Origin: JAOABC01 sp041287495
GTDB taxonomy: Bacteria > Aquificota > Aquificia > Aquificales > Hydrogenothermaceae
DNA length: 64,000 bases
Direction: 5' to 3'
Assembly: GCA_041287495.1 (NCBI GenBank)
Contig: JBEULE010000036.1
Span: forward strand, 31,208 to 95,207
The notes below the pieces were generated by a model. It was not told the origin of the DNA. It did not search any database and saw only the letters and a list, made by a program, of their open reading frames with translations. Positions within the stretch are counted from its first letter, which is position 1. Each line of letters starts with the position of its first letter. A program made the translations under genes and the position numbers. Positions 53,114-62,401 of the stretch are shown here, piece by piece.

Positions 53114-54931
53114 ATGCATAGCAATAGTTTAAAAATTTCTGATGTGGTAAGAGCTATAGGAACAGTTTTCGGAGACATAGGAACAAGTCCACTTTATACA
53201 TTATCTGTAATTATTCTTATAACAAAACCAAAGCCAGAAGAGATTTTTGGAATAGTTTCTCTTATGATATGGACATTAATAGCTATACCTACTATTCAGT
53301 ATGCATGGTTCGCTATGAATTTATCTCTAAGAGGTGAAGGAAGTATTATAGTTTTGGGAGAAATAGCATCTTCTCTCACGAAATCAAAGAAGTTAAAAAT
53401 TTTACATAAAGCTTTAATTATAATCGGAATAGGTTTTTTACTTGGAGATGGTATTATAACTCCAGCCATAACTATCCTTAGTTCAGCAGAAGGTTTAAGA
53501 TTAATAAATGGATTAGAGAATCTTCCTCAAGAAACAGTTCTTTTTATAGCGATTTCTATAACTATCGCACTCTTTGCAATTCAGAAGTATGGCACAGGTA
53601 AAATAGGAATAGCCTTTGGTCCTATAATGATAGTCTACTTCTTATCAATTGCAACTATAGGGCTTTACTTTATATCTCAAAATCCTGTTGTTTTAAAAGC
53701 TATAAATCCAATGGAGGCATTGAATTTCATATTAAATCATCCTATTGTAGCCTTTATATCTCTATCTGAAATTATTCTAGTTGCTACTGGTGGTGAAGCT
53801 ATGTATGCTGACATGGGACATATAGGAAAAAATGCTATAAGAGTTGGATGGGTATTAGTCTTTTTTGCAGTTACAATGAGTTATCTGGGACAAGCAGCTT
53901 TCATACTTAATCACCAAAAAGAAACAAACCCATTTTTCCATGGTGCAACTGTTTTACTTGGAAATGAGTTGTACATACTATTTTTACTACTCGTAACAGT
54001 TGCAGGTATAATAGCCTCTCAATCTTTAATAAGTGGTGTATTTTCCCTTATATTCCAAGGTATAAATGCAAGATTAATACCATTAATTCAAATAAGACAT
54101 ACATCAACAGAATTAAGCACTCAGATATATATTCCGGTAGTAAATTTTTTCCTTCTAGTAGGTGTATTACTTATGTTCTTTATGTTTAGAGAATCTGAAA
54201 AAATGGCTTCTGCCTATGGCTTAGCTGTTAATATAGATATGGTAATTACAGCTACATTACTATCTTATATATACTTTTCTTTAAAGAAGTATCCTTTCTT
54301 TATTGGAAGTCTTGGACTTTTAATAATTGATTTAACATTTCTTTTATCAAATACATTAAAAATACCTCACGGTGCCTACTGGCCCATTCTATTTGCAATA
54401 CCACCTATATCTATAATATCTCTATATCTACTCGGTCAAAACAGGATTTACAGTAGAGCAAAATTTATGGATTTGAATAAATTTTTAGAAGCTTTTAATA
54501 AAGCATATTCAAAAGGACATAAAATAAAAGGTAAAGCAGTTTTTCTGCTAAGAGACATAAATAGAATTCCACCTTATATGGTTGAGACTATGATAAAACA
54601 CGGAATTTTATATGAAGAAAATATATTTTTAACTCTTAACAAACTCGACAAACCTTTTGGAATAAAGGTATACTTTAAAAAAGATATAAATCCTCACATT
54701 AAGCATATAACCATAGATTACGGCTATCAAGAAATAGTAAATGTTGAAGAACATTTGAGAAATTTAAAGATAAATGAGAGAGTTATATTCTATGGTGTTG
54801 ATAATGTTTATTCAGAAAATATAATATGGAAATTATTTGGATTAGTTAAAAGAATATTCTCTAATTTTGCAGATTTTTACAAACTTCCTTCTCAAAAAAC
54901 TCATGGGGTTGTTGTAAGGATAGAAATATGA
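53114..54931 (+). CDS. kup: KUP potassium uptake protein
   Basis: A 605-residue K+/H+ symporter. It has the family opening GTVFGDIGTSPLYTL, twelve predicted membrane helices up to about residue 440, LLGDGIITPAITILSSAEG and EAMYADMGHIGK, and a cytoplasmic C-terminal domain of about 150 residues (HGVVVRIEI at the end). AAGGAGG precedes the ATG. With two K+ channels also encoded in the window, both uptake and release routes are present. Confidence 0.95.
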   Translation: MHSNSLKISDVVRAIGTVFGDIGTSPLYTLSVIILITKPKPEEIFGIVSLMIWTLIAIPTIQYAWFAMNLSLRGEGSIIVLGEIASSLTKSKKLKILHKALIIIGIGFLLGDGIITPAITILSSAEGLRLINGLENLPQETVLFIAISITIALFAIQKYGTGKIGIAFGPIMIVYFLSIATIGLYFISQNPVVLKAINPMEALNFILNHPIVAFISLSEIILVATGGEAMYADMGHIGKNAIRVGWVLVFFAVTMSYLGQAAFILNHQKETNPFFHGATVLLGNELYILFLLLVTVAGIIASQSLISGVFSLIFQGINARLIPLIQIRHTSTELSTQIYIPVVNFFLLVGVLLMFFMFRESEKMASAYGLAVNIDMVITATLLSYIYFSLKKYPFFIGSLGLLIIDLTFLLSNTLKIPHGAYWPILFAIPPISIISLYLLGQNRIYSRAKFMDLNKFLEAFNKAYSKGHKIKGKAVFLLRDINRIPPYMVETMIKHGILYEENIFLTLNKLDKPFGIKVYFKKDINPHIKHITIDYGYQEIVNVEEHLRNLKINERVIFYGVDNVYSENIIWKLFGLVKRIFSNFADFYKLPSQKTHGVVVRIEI

Positions 54932-55009
54932 TATTTACAATGCGTTTAATTAAAGATTATTAAGTATATTATATAATTGTTTAAATTAAAAACCTAAAGA
55001 GGAGAGAAA

Positions 55010-55897
55010 ATGAAGTTGAAAAACTTAATAGTAGGTCTATTGATCACTACAGCTACAACATCTTTTGCAGCACAGAGCTGCCTTGAAGGAAATGGTAAAG
55101 TATCTACAGGGCAAGTAGAGAAAGCTTTAGCTCCCATCATAGGAAACGCAAAAGTTGTAAGTGTATCTGATTCACCTATATCTGGAATATACGAGGTAAT
55201 TATTGAAGCGGGAGGAAGAAAAGTCCCAGTTTATATGGACTGTAATCTGAAGTACCTCATAAACGGTGAAATTATAGATATAAATAAAAAAGTAAGTTTA
55301 ACGAGAGAGAAAGTTCAATCTCTCCAAAGTCAAGCAAACAGTGAAAAAGAGGTAAAGCTTGCTAAAATTATAGGTAAAGACAAAGTAGAGATACTTAAAA
55401 AAGAAGGTCTGATAGATTATATCAACTTTGTCAATATGTCTAATTTACCATCATCCAACATCACCTATGGAAATGGAAAAATAAAAATTTATGTTATAAC
55501 AGACCCACAGTGTCCTTTCTGTGCAAAACTACATAATGAAATTGAAAAAGTTTTAGCTAATAGAAAAGATGTATCCTTTGAGATGATACTGTATCCTCTA
55601 CCATTCCATAAATATGCTCAGGGTATATCAGAGAATATACTCTGTCAAAAGGATAACGCCCAAAAACAGCAGGTACTTAACAAATCCTTTGAAGCTGTAT
55701 TAAAGGGGAATGAAAACGTTTTAGAATCGATAAATAAAGCTTGTAGCTCCGGAAAATCTATCATAACTAAAAACATAGATTTTGCTAAAAGCGTTGGAAT
55801 AAACGGAACTCCAACTATCATATTCCCTAAAGGTGTTGCAATCTCAGGAGCTTTACCTGCGGAAACTTTAAATAAACTTATAGACGCTTTAAAGTAA
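55010..55897 (+). CDS. DsbC-like periplasmic disulfide isomerase
   Basis: A 295-residue periplasmic protein with signal peptide (about 1-21), an N-terminal DsbC-type dimerisation region (VYMDCNLKYLINGEII) and a C-terminal thioredoxin fold. The active site is CPFC in ITDPQCPFCAKLH, and the cis-proline loop is GINGTPTIIFP. It should reshuffle or reduce disulfides in exported proteins; a DsbG-like role is also possible. GAGGAG lies before the ATG. A TATAAT at 54972-54977 is a candidate -10 for a promoter independent of kup. Confidence 0.88.
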   Translation: MKLKNLIVGLLITTATTSFAAQSCLEGNGKVSTGQVEKALAPIIGNAKVVSVSDSPISGIYEVIIEAGGRKVPVYMDCNLKYLINGEIIDINKKVSLTREKVQSLQSQANSEKEVKLAKIIGKDKVEILKKEGLIDYINFVNMSNLPSSNITYGNGKIKIYVITDPQCPFCAKLHNEIEKVLANRKDVSFEMILYPLPFHKYAQGISENILCQKDNAQKQQVLNKSFEAVLKGNENVLESINKACSSGKSIITKNIDFAKSVGINGTPTIIFPKGVAISGALPAETLNKLIDALK

Positions 55898-55903
55898 ACT
55901 AAC

Positions 55904-55924
55904 AGAGTGGGTTTATCCCACTCT
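55904..55924. terminator. hairpin between converging genes
   Basis: AGAGTGGG (55904-55911), 5-base loop, CCCACTCT (55917-55924). The stem sits just after the DsbC-like gene and overlaps the last codons of the converging channel gene. There is no T run, so termination strength is uncertain. Confidence 0.5.
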
Positions 55925-57433
55925 CTGTATTATAAACACATAATCTTTTTCATCAACTTCAAAGTTATCAGGTGGATTAAGTATTATTTCTTTATTTCTC
56001 TCTATTCCTATAGGAAGAAGATTTTTTAATCTTGCTTCTTTTAAAAGCTCTCCGAATGTTTTAACATACCCAAATTCTCTCACTTTTAATTTCTTTATAC
56101 CACTCTCATTGTCTATTATAGTTTCAACAAGTTGCGTTGCCCCCGGATTTAAGAGGCTTGAAAACATTATTTTACCTATTATCTGTCCATGAACAAGGAC
56201 ATCTTTAGCTTTTATTCGGTTTTTGAAAACTTCCGCATCCTCATCAAGTAAAACCTCTATATAAAGCCTAACACTAGGATTTAAACTTTTCACAAGCATA
56301 CTGGTAAGAGCAGTTCGTGCATCTATATTCCTATCATTTAAGTTTTCAAACTTTTCTCCAACGACTATCACATCTGAGGCCTTATTTACTCCGGCTTCAA
56401 CCAATGTTTTTTCCATAATAAAATCACCCTTTTTGTATATTATGAATTCAGACAACTCAATACCAAGTTGATTTTTGTCAAAGTTTGTTATTAAAATTAC
56501 AGGTCTTTCCTTATCTATCCCAAGGTTCATTATATTCTCTAAGATCTCTTCTGAAGTTTGATTATAACCACATATAACAATATGGTTTTGCAAATCCATA
56601 ACCATAACATTTCCCCCCTTAAGCTCAAGTAATTTACTTACAAAAGATGCAGAAAATGTAGCTGTCAATGCAGATATAAGGATAACTGTAGATACAGATA
56701 AAAATGAAGCAAAGAATTTTCCTACGTCAGTTGTTGGTATAACATCACCATATCCAACAGTCATAGATGTGATAATTCCCCAGTATATAGCTGTTCCCAA
56801 GCTATCAAAATCTTCATTTCCATTGTTATGTTCATAAACATAAACTATTGAGGAAGATATAAAAATTATCAGAGATATAAGCAAAATTATAGTAAGATAG
56901 ATATAACTGTTTTCTTTAAATGCATAAAATATAAATTTCAAAGGAGAGGAATATCTGAAAAGTTTTAAAAGCCTTAATGATAAAAGTATACGAAAAGCTC
57001 GTAAAGGTCGAAAAATAGGTATTATACTTATAAGATCTATTATAGATGTAGGTTTTAACATCCATCTGATTTTCACCTTAGAAGCTTCAAAAAAAGCCTT
57101 TAAATAACTGTTTGATTGTTGAAAATTTTCTTTAAAATCTCTGTAAAAGTCAGAAGATACCCAAAATCTAAGTATATATTCAACAGCAAAAAAGGTTAAA
57201 GTAAAATCTTCATAAGCTAGTAAAAATTTATGTAAATCCGGAGGTATTTTTTCTGCCGAAGGAGTCAGTAAAAAGATTACTGTTATGGAAGATGTTATTA
57301 CAATAAATATACCTATAACACTATATATTATATTTAAGTAGTGCCTATCATTTTCAAGTACATTGTAAATAAAAAGTTTAAAAAGCTTATATTTAGAGTA
57401 TAAAGACTTCTGCTTTTTGTTTTTTAAAATCAT
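55913..57433 (-). CDS. six-helix voltage-gated-type potassium channel with RCK domains
   Basis: A 506-residue Kv-like channel. It has helices S1-S4 in residues 32-160, with an Arg-rich S4 (FRPLRAFRILLSLRLLKLFR), the pore with canonical filter TVGYGD at 225-230, and S6. A cytoplasmic TrkA-N domain follows (NHIVICGYNQTSEE, Gly-x-Gly pattern relaxed), then a TrkA-C-like end. The intact S4 suggests voltage sensing. No ribosome site precedes the ATG; an extended -10-like box ends 6 bases upstream, so the mRNA may be leaderless. The gene is monocistronic on its strand. Confidence 0.88.
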   Translation of the reverse strand: MILKNKKQKSLYSKYKLFKLFIYNVLENDRHYLNIIYSVIGIFIVITSSITVIFLLTPSAEKIPPDLHKFLLAYEDFTLTFFAVEYILRFWVSSDFYRDFKENFQQSNSYLKAFFEASKVKIRWMLKPTSIIDLISIIPIFRPLRAFRILLSLRLLKLFRYSSPLKFIFYAFKENSYIYLTIILLISLIIFISSSIVYVYEHNNGNEDFDSLGTAIYWGIITSMTVGYGDVIPTTDVGKFFASFLSVSTVILISALTATFSASFVSKLLELKGGNVMVMDLQNHIVICGYNQTSEEILENIMNLGIDKERPVILITNFDKNQLGIELSEFIIYKKGDFIMEKTLVEAGVNKASDVIVVGEKFENLNDRNIDARTALTSMLVKSLNPSVRLYIEVLLDEDAEVFKNRIKAKDVLVHGQIIGKIMFSSLLNPGATQLVETIIDNESGIKKLKVREFGYVKTFGELLKEARLKNLLPIGIERNKEIILNPPDNFEVDEKDYVFIIQRVG

Positions 57434-57439
57434 AAAAAA

Positions 57440-57448
57440 ATGATATCA
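57440..57448 (-). promoter_or_regulatory. extended -10 promoter of the channel gene, predicted leaderless
   Basis: On the minus strand TG-A-TATCAT ends 6 bases (all T) before the ATG at 57433. Confidence 0.45.
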
Positions 57449-57484
57449 TAACAAGAGAGAAAAAATCTATATATACAGATAGTA

Positions 57485-57501
57485 GGCTCCCTAAAGGAGC
57501 C
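57485..57501 (-). terminator. possible terminator after nfu
   Basis: GGCTCC (57485-57490) pairs with GGAGCC (57496-57501) around a 5-base loop, 10 bases past the nfu stop. The stem is short and no T run follows directly. Confidence 0.4.
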
Positions 57502-57510
57502 AATTTTATA

Positions 57511-57759
57511 TTAGAAAGCTGGTTGTCCCAAATTTACAGCAACAACTTCTTTTACTTCAGGAATTGCCTGTTTTAATCTTGCTTCAACTCCACCTTTTAA
57601 AGTCCAAAGGGACATAGAACATCCTGAGCAAGTACCCATAAGTCTCACATAAACAGTACCATCTTCTGATATATCTACAAGCTCAACATCACCACCATCA
57701 AACCTTAGATAAGGTCTTATCTGCTCTAAAACTTCCTCAACTTTCTCTCTAGATACCAT
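57511..57759 (-). CDS. NifU C-terminal-domain (Nfu) iron-sulfur carrier
   Basis: An 82-residue single-domain Nfu protein that receives and passes on 4Fe-4S clusters. The domain opens with a helix and LRFDGGDVELVDI, and the cluster site is GTCSGCSMS (CxxC). ATG 57759 is chosen because GGAGG lies 7 bases upstream; the longer frame from 57777 begins inside that site. Many Fe-S clients are encoded nearby (endonuclease III, Rieske, HemW, RlmN-like). It is divergent from tmk. Confidence 0.93.
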   Translation of the reverse strand: MVSREKVEEVLEQIRPYLRFDGGDVELVDISEDGTVYVRLMGTCSGCSMSLWTLKGGVEARLKQAIPEVKEVVAVNLGQPAF

Positions 57760-57837
57760 AACAACACCTCCTTCCAATTATCAATTATATAGTATACTAT
57801 ATCGCACATTTTTTTATGATTTTTGATAGATTAGGTG

Positions 57838-58458
57838 ATGGAAAGGGGAATTTTTATAACTTTTGAAGGAATAGAAGCCTGCGGTAAAACAACTCAAGCT
57901 AACAAACTCTATAACTACCTTATAGAGAATGGATATAAGGCAGTCTTAACAAGAGAACCAGGTGGCACTATCCTTGGGAAGAAGATAAGAGAGATTCTTT
58001 TATCACATACAGAAGAAAAATTTCCTATACTTGCAGAACTACTTTTATATGAAGCAGATAGAAATATACATATCCATAACATCATAAGACCCAAATTAGA
58101 AGATGGTTTTATAGTTATATCAGATAGATTTTATCATTCTACGACAGCTTATCAACATTATGGTAGAAACATAAATTTTGACATTGTAGAATATCTTAAT
58201 AACCTTGCCACAGAAGGGATTAAACCAGATATAACCTTCTTAATTGATATTCCAGTGGAAAAATCATTTGAAAGATTAAAGAGTAGGGATAGATTAGAAA
58301 GTGAAAGTATAGATTTTCACAGAAAAGTTAGAGAGGGATTTTTGAAGATAGCAGAAAAAGAACAGGACAGAATGGTTGTTTTAGATGGTATTCAAAGTAT
58401 AGATGATTTATTTAATCAGATTATCTCTACATTAAAAGACAGAAATATAATAAGATGA
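57838..58458 (+). CDS. tmk: thymidylate kinase
   Basis: Phosphorylates dTMP to dTDP. The 206-residue product has the P-loop FEGIEACGKTTQ, the dTMP-binding DRFYHSTTAYQ with its DR motif, and a LID region containing RLKSRDRLE. ATG 57838 or the preceding GTG 57835 could start it. Neither has a proper ribosome site, and TG-A-TAGATT ends 5 bases before the ATG, so this may be another leaderless start. It overlaps holB by 4 bases, a common pairing (tmk-holB-ricT). Confidence 0.94.
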   Translation: MERGIFITFEGIEACGKTTQANKLYNYLIENGYKAVLTREPGGTILGKKIREILLSHTEEKFPILAELLLYEADRNIHIHNIIRPKLEDGFIVISDRFYHSTTAYQHYGRNINFDIVEYLNNLATEGIKPDITFLIDIPVEKSFERLKSRDRLESESIDFHRKVREGFLKIAEKEQDRMVVLDGIQSIDDLFNQIISTLKDRNIIR

Positions 58459-59414
58459 AGATAATAGGACACAGAAAAGAAAAAGAGCTTATAAAAAAAC
58501 TTCTTGACAAAAATTATGACTCTTTATCGTTACTATTTGAAGGTAAAGACTGTATAGGAAAAAAACTCTTTGCTCTCTATACAGCCAGAGCTTATCTATG
58601 TGAAAAAAAAGAAGGTTTTGGATGTGGAGAGTGTAAAGACTGTAGATTAGTAAATAACACTATCTCAAACATCTATGAAGGAACAAATCTAACACCTCAC
58701 TATAACATAAAAATAATTCAATCAGAAAGTAGAGAAATAAAGATAGACCAAATAAGAGAGATTATAGATTTTCTCCAGCTTAAAAGTGAAAAAGGTAAAG
58801 TAGTAATAATAGAAAAAGCTGAAAATATGAATATAGAAAGTAGTAATGCATTACTAAAAACATTAGAAGAACCCCCTTCAAACAGTTTAATAATTTTAAC
58901 TACTTCAAACCAATTTAAATTACTACCAACAATACTTTCAAGACTGAAAAAGATAAAATTTAAAAATTTATCCGATGACGATATAAGAGATATACTAACT
59001 TTAAAAGGTTTAAGCGAGGAAAAAATAAATGACTTTTTAAAAATAGCTGATGGAAGTTTATGTTTACCCTTAGTAATATTAGAGAATGAAAATTTATATA
59101 AGTATGCAAAAGATATAGCTAATCTTATTATCAACCCTAAACATCCAGAAGGAATATTTTCGTTAGCTAAAAACTTTGAAAATTTAGAAGTCCAGCAGGC
59201 AGTTTTAGTCTTTGATATAATTTATATTTTGTTTAGCAAATCTTTGTCTATCGGTGAGATAAGTCCGAATTTATTTGAGGTTTTTATAAAAGAGTATAAG
59301 CTGGCAAAAGAAGCTTTGTTGAAAGGCGTTAAGAAAAAACTTACATTATTAGGATTATATTTTAGATTAACTGACGAGGTGAAAAATGGAGACAGTTTTA
59401 GATATAAAACATAG
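58455..59414 (+). CDS. holB: DNA polymerase III subunit delta'
   Basis: A clamp-loader subunit of 319 residues. An AAA+ N-terminal domain contains a degenerate P-loop (EGKDCIGKKLFA), a zinc module starting CGECKDC, IEKAENMNIESSNALLKTLEEPP and an altered SRC sensor (ILSRLKKIKF). The weak P-loop fits delta', which does not hydrolyse ATP in most bacteria. The C-terminal collar domain is divergent. It is coupled to tmk (4-base overlap) and overlaps ricT by 29 bases. Confidence 0.88.
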   Translation: MKIIGHRKEKELIKKLLDKNYDSLSLLFEGKDCIGKKLFALYTARAYLCEKKEGFGCGECKDCRLVNNTISNIYEGTNLTPHYNIKIIQSESREIKIDQIREIIDFLQLKSEKGKVVIIEKAENMNIESSNALLKTLEEPPSNSLIILTTSNQFKLLPTILSRLKKIKFKNLSDDDIRDILTLKGLSEEKINDFLKIADGSLCLPLVILENENLYKYAKDIANLIINPKHPEGIFSLAKNFENLEVQQAVLVFDIIYILFSKSLSIGEISPNLFEVFIKEYKLAKEALLKGVKKKLTLLGLYFRLTDEVKNGDSFRYKT

Positions 59415-60246
59415 AACTAAGTTTGTAAAGATAAGATTTTTGGACACAAATAAATTCTCTACTGTAGAAGCTCCTGCATTTATAAAAAAAGATGACTTTA
59501 TAGTGGTTGAAACAGAAAAAGGAGAAGAGATAGTAAAGGTAGTACAAGCTAAGGAAGAGTTTGATGATGCACAAAATCAAAGATTTGTAAGAAAAGCCAC
59601 AAAAGAAGACTTGAAGGTGTTTGATAAACATATAAAAGAAGCTGACAGATACCTATCAATATGTAAAGAAGAGTCAAAAAACCTGGGACTTAAGATGAAT
59701 TTACTTAAAGCATACATACCTCTAAACAGAACAAAAGTTATATTCTATTACACTGCTGAAAATAGAGTTGATTTTAGAGAGCTTGTAAGAATTCTTGCAA
59801 AGAAGATAAAAATGAGAATTGAGATGAGACAGATAGGTGTTAGAGACGGAGTCCAGATGCTTGGAGCCGTTGGGGTATGTGGTCAACAGTGTTGCTGTTC
59901 TACTTTCCTTGATAAATTTGAGACAGTAAATGTAGATATTATTACATATCAAAATCTTCCTCCTACACCTGCAAAATTCACCGGAGTATGTGGAAGACTT
60001 ATGTGCTGTTTTGTATATGAGAAAGAAAATTATAATATAAGAGATTATCTTCCTGAGATTGAATCAGTGGTAGAGATTGATGGAAACCCTTATACAGTTA
60101 AAAGTTATGATTTTATAAATGAGTTTGTTGAGTTTACCTCTGAAACTGGAGAAGTTTTGAGATTAAAATTTGATGAGCTAAAAGAAAAAGGATTACTTAA
60201 ATCTAAGGAATGTAAAAGTTGCAGTGGATGTGGCTGTGGAAAATAG
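59386..60246 (+). CDS. ricT: PSP1-domain protein RicT (YaaT-like)
   Basis: A 286-residue PSP1 protein. The Cys-rich core VCGQQCCCSTF and VCGRLMCCFVYE is the hallmark. In Bacillus, RicT with RicA and RicF binds 4Fe-4S clusters and affects RNase Y-dependent processing. The chain ends in an unusual CKSCSGCGCGK tail with four extra cysteines, which may bind metal. GAGGTG precedes the ATG at 59386. It overlaps holB by 29 bases and kdsD by 23 bases, so three genes are nested end to end. Confidence 0.9.
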   Translation: METVLDIKHRTKFVKIRFLDTNKFSTVEAPAFIKKDDFIVVETEKGEEIVKVVQAKEEFDDAQNQRFVRKATKEDLKVFDKHIKEADRYLSICKEESKNLGLKMNLLKAYIPLNRTKVIFYYTAENRVDFRELVRILAKKIKMRIEMRQIGVRDGVQMLGAVGVCGQQCCCSTFLDKFETVNVDIITYQNLPPTPAKFTGVCGRLMCCFVYEKENYNIRDYLPEIESVVEIDGNPYTVKSYDFINEFVEFTSETGEVLRLKFDELKEKGLLKSKECKSCSGCGCGK

Positions 60247-61192
60247 AGATATACTTTCAATAGGTAAGAAAGTTTTAGAAGAAGAGATAAAAGCTTTAAA
60301 TAGTTTAAAAGATAACTTAGATGAGAATTTTATAGAAGCTGTAAAGTTAATACTAAACACAAAAGGTAAGATAGTTATAACTGGTATAGGTAAGTCAGGA
60401 GTTATAGGTAAAAAGATATCTTCTACTCTCTCATCAACAGGGACTCCATCTATCTTTTTACACCCAGCAGAAGCTATCCACGGAGATTTAGGTGTTATAG
60501 AGAAAGAAGACACTGTAATAGCTATATCTAACAGTGGAGAAACTCCGGAACTTTTAGCTATCATCCCAATAATAAAGCGATGGGGCAATAAAATCATTCT
60601 TATAACAAACAAGGAGAACTCTACACTATCAAAACATGCAGATATAGTTCTTAAATTGTATGTAGAAAAGGAAGCTTGTCCGTTAAATCTTGCACCTACA
60701 TCTTCATCTACAAACACTCTTGCATTGGGAGATGCAATAGCCGTTGCTTTGCTAACAGTTAAAGAGTTTAAGGAGGAAGATTTTGCAAAATTTCATCCAG
60801 GTGGAGCTCTCGGTAAAAAACTTATGAAAGTATCTCAAGTTATGAAAACAGTTATACCAAAAGTAAGTCCAGATACACCGGTTAAAGATGCAATAGTTGA
60901 GATTTCTGAGAAAGGTTATGGTGCAGTCTTTGTTATGGATAGCGATAAATTAGTAGGTATAATAACTGATGGAGATATAAGAAGAGCTATAAAGAAAGGT
61001 ATAAGTTTAGATAATAGTTTATCAAAAGACATAATGACAACAAATCCAAAATACACCACACCTCAATCCTATGTTTTAGAAGCCCTTGAAACAATGGAAA
61101 GGTATAATATTACAGTTTTGCCTGTTATAGAAGAGGAAAAAGTAGTAGGAATAATTCACATCCACGATATACTAAAAAGTGGAGCATTGTAA
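60224..61192 (+). CDS. kdsD: arabinose-5-phosphate isomerase
   Basis: Converts ribulose-5-phosphate to arabinose-5-phosphate for KDO and LPS synthesis. The 322-residue product has an SIS domain (VITGIGKSGVIGKK, then STLSSTGTPSIFLHPAEAIH and ISNSGETPEL) and two CBS repeats (VGIITDGDIRRA and VGIIHIHDIL). The start is one of three GTG codons (60224, 60230, 60236) inside the end of ricT. None has a clear ribosome site, so coupled translation is likely. The 3' end overlaps the converging RlmN-like gene by 21 bases. Confidence 0.93.
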   Translation: MDVAVENRDILSIGKKVLEEEIKALNSLKDNLDENFIEAVKLILNTKGKIVITGIGKSGVIGKKISSTLSSTGTPSIFLHPAEAIHGDLGVIEKEDTVIAISNSGETPELLAIIPIIKRWGNKIILITNKENSTLSKHADIVLKLYVEKEACPLNLAPTSSSTNTLALGDAIAVALLTVKEFKEEDFAKFHPGGALGKKLMKVSQVMKTVIPKVSPDTPVKDAIVEISEKGYGAVFVMDSDKLVGIITDGDIRRAIKKGISLDNSLSKDIMTTNPKYTTPQSYVLEALETMERYNITVLPVIEEEKVVGIIHIHDILKSGAL

Positions 61193-61990
61193 TCTATTTA
61201 TCATTAATGTTCCACAGCCACCTATCTTCCTTGTCCTGTACCTATTTGAAAGAGTTACTTTTATACCACTTTTTCTAAGTTTTAAAAAAATCTCCTCATA
61301 CTTCTCATCAGTTGTAGTTTTATAATCTATTCCTTCTATCTCATTATATTTAAGTAGAGATACAGATAGACCTAATCTTTTCGCAATCCCTATCAATATA
61401 TCTATCTCTTCAGGAGAGTCATTAATACCTTCTATCAGTAGATATCCTATACTGTAGAGTTTCCTCTTTCTTGAAGATAGATTTTTTACATGAGCTTCCA
61501 ATGTTGATAAAATGCTATCTATACTATGACTATTTGGTATAAGTGTTTTTCTCTTATCATCTAAAACACTATGTAAAGACAATGTTAAACCATTATGATT
61601 AAGAGCTAAGAGTTCTGTAAAGTTTGATACAGGAAACCCAGTTGTATAAAAGGAAACTTTTAAACCTAAACTTTTAAAGTATTCAAAAGCTTTCTTAACA
61701 TTTTCCCAGTTTAAAAGAGGCTCTCCTATCCCAGCAAATGTTATATTTTCAACATTGAAACCTTCCCTAACTGCTAATTTGTACTGATATATAATCTCTT
61801 CAAAAGATAGATTTCTGATTAAACCTTTTAACCCTGAAGCACAAAAAGAACATTTAACAGAACATCCTACTTGTGAGGAGATACAGAGAGTATTACCTCT
61901 GTAATGAACTGATTCAATAGTATATCCATCATCTGTCTTTAACTCAAATAGGTTGTTAAGTTCGTCATTTATGACCTTTATCACTTCCAT
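61172..61990 (-). CDS. compact RlmN/Cfr-family radical SAM protein
   Basis: A 272-residue protein with the RlmN catalytic set: Cys36 in TLCISSQVGC, the cluster motif C43-X3-C47-X2-C50, GIGEPLLN, and Cys259 in GGCGTL. These correspond to the methyl-carrying and resolving cysteines that methylate adenine C2. It lacks the roughly 90-residue N-terminal RNA-binding domain of standard RlmN (about 350-380 residues), and stop codons upstream rule out an extension. It may be a second, specialised methyltransferase or a minimal RlmN. AAGGTG lies 8 bases before ATG 61990. Confidence 0.8.
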   Translation of the reverse strand: MEVIKVINDELNNLFELKTDDGYTIESVHYRGNTLCISSQVGCSVKCSFCASGLKGLIRNLSFEEIIYQYKLAVREGFNVENITFAGIGEPLLNWENVKKAFEYFKSLGLKVSFYTTGFPVSNFTELLALNHNGLTLSLHSVLDDKRKTLIPNSHSIDSILSTLEAHVKNLSSRKRKLYSIGYLLIEGINDSPEEIDILIGIAKRLGLSVSLLKYNEIEGIDYKTTTDEKYEEIFLKLRKSGIKVTLSNRYRTRKIGGCGTLMINRLQCSTF

Positions 61991-62046
61991 AGATATCACC
62001 TTCGATATAGTTTAATAATCAATTATACCAATTTAGGAGGATAAAT

Positions 62047-62298
62047 ATGAACATCAAGGAGATAAAAGAGCTTTCAATGAAGTTTACACCAGAGCAGATA
62101 GAAAAGTGTATAAACGAAACACTTCAACATGGTAAACCATTAACTGAAGGATGTAATCCTTCCGGAGATATAGTTGAAATACTAAATACCCTTGCAAAAG
62201 CCCAAACAGTTAGAGAACTAATGGAAAAAGGAATGAGCCAAACAGAGGCTATTAGAGAACTTGCAAGAAGAATTAGAGAAATACAGAGTGTAAAATAA
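62047..62298 (+). CDS. small protein of unknown function
   Basis: An 83-residue, mostly helical protein that I do not securely recognise; the first 40 residues (KELSMKFTPEQIEKCI) vaguely resemble the DUF6952 group. Two cysteines lie at about 20 and 36. The C-terminal half has a helix-turn-helix-like spacing (TVRELMEKGMSQTEAIRELARRI), which could bind DNA or a partner. TAGGAGG precedes the ATG. It is isolated between the RlmN-like gene and yeiH, with about 100 AT-rich bases to the latter. Confidence 0.65.
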   Translation: MNIKEIKELSMKFTPEQIEKCINETLQHGKPLTEGCNPSGDIVEILNTLAKAQTVRELMEKGMSQTEAIRELARRIREIQSVK

Positions 62299-62401
62299 TT
62301 GAAAAAATAAATAAACATATTTAAAATTTAAAAATAAATCCCTAAAAAACAACAATATAATAATAACAACTTTTATATCTAAGAAAATCCAGGAGGTTTC
62401 T

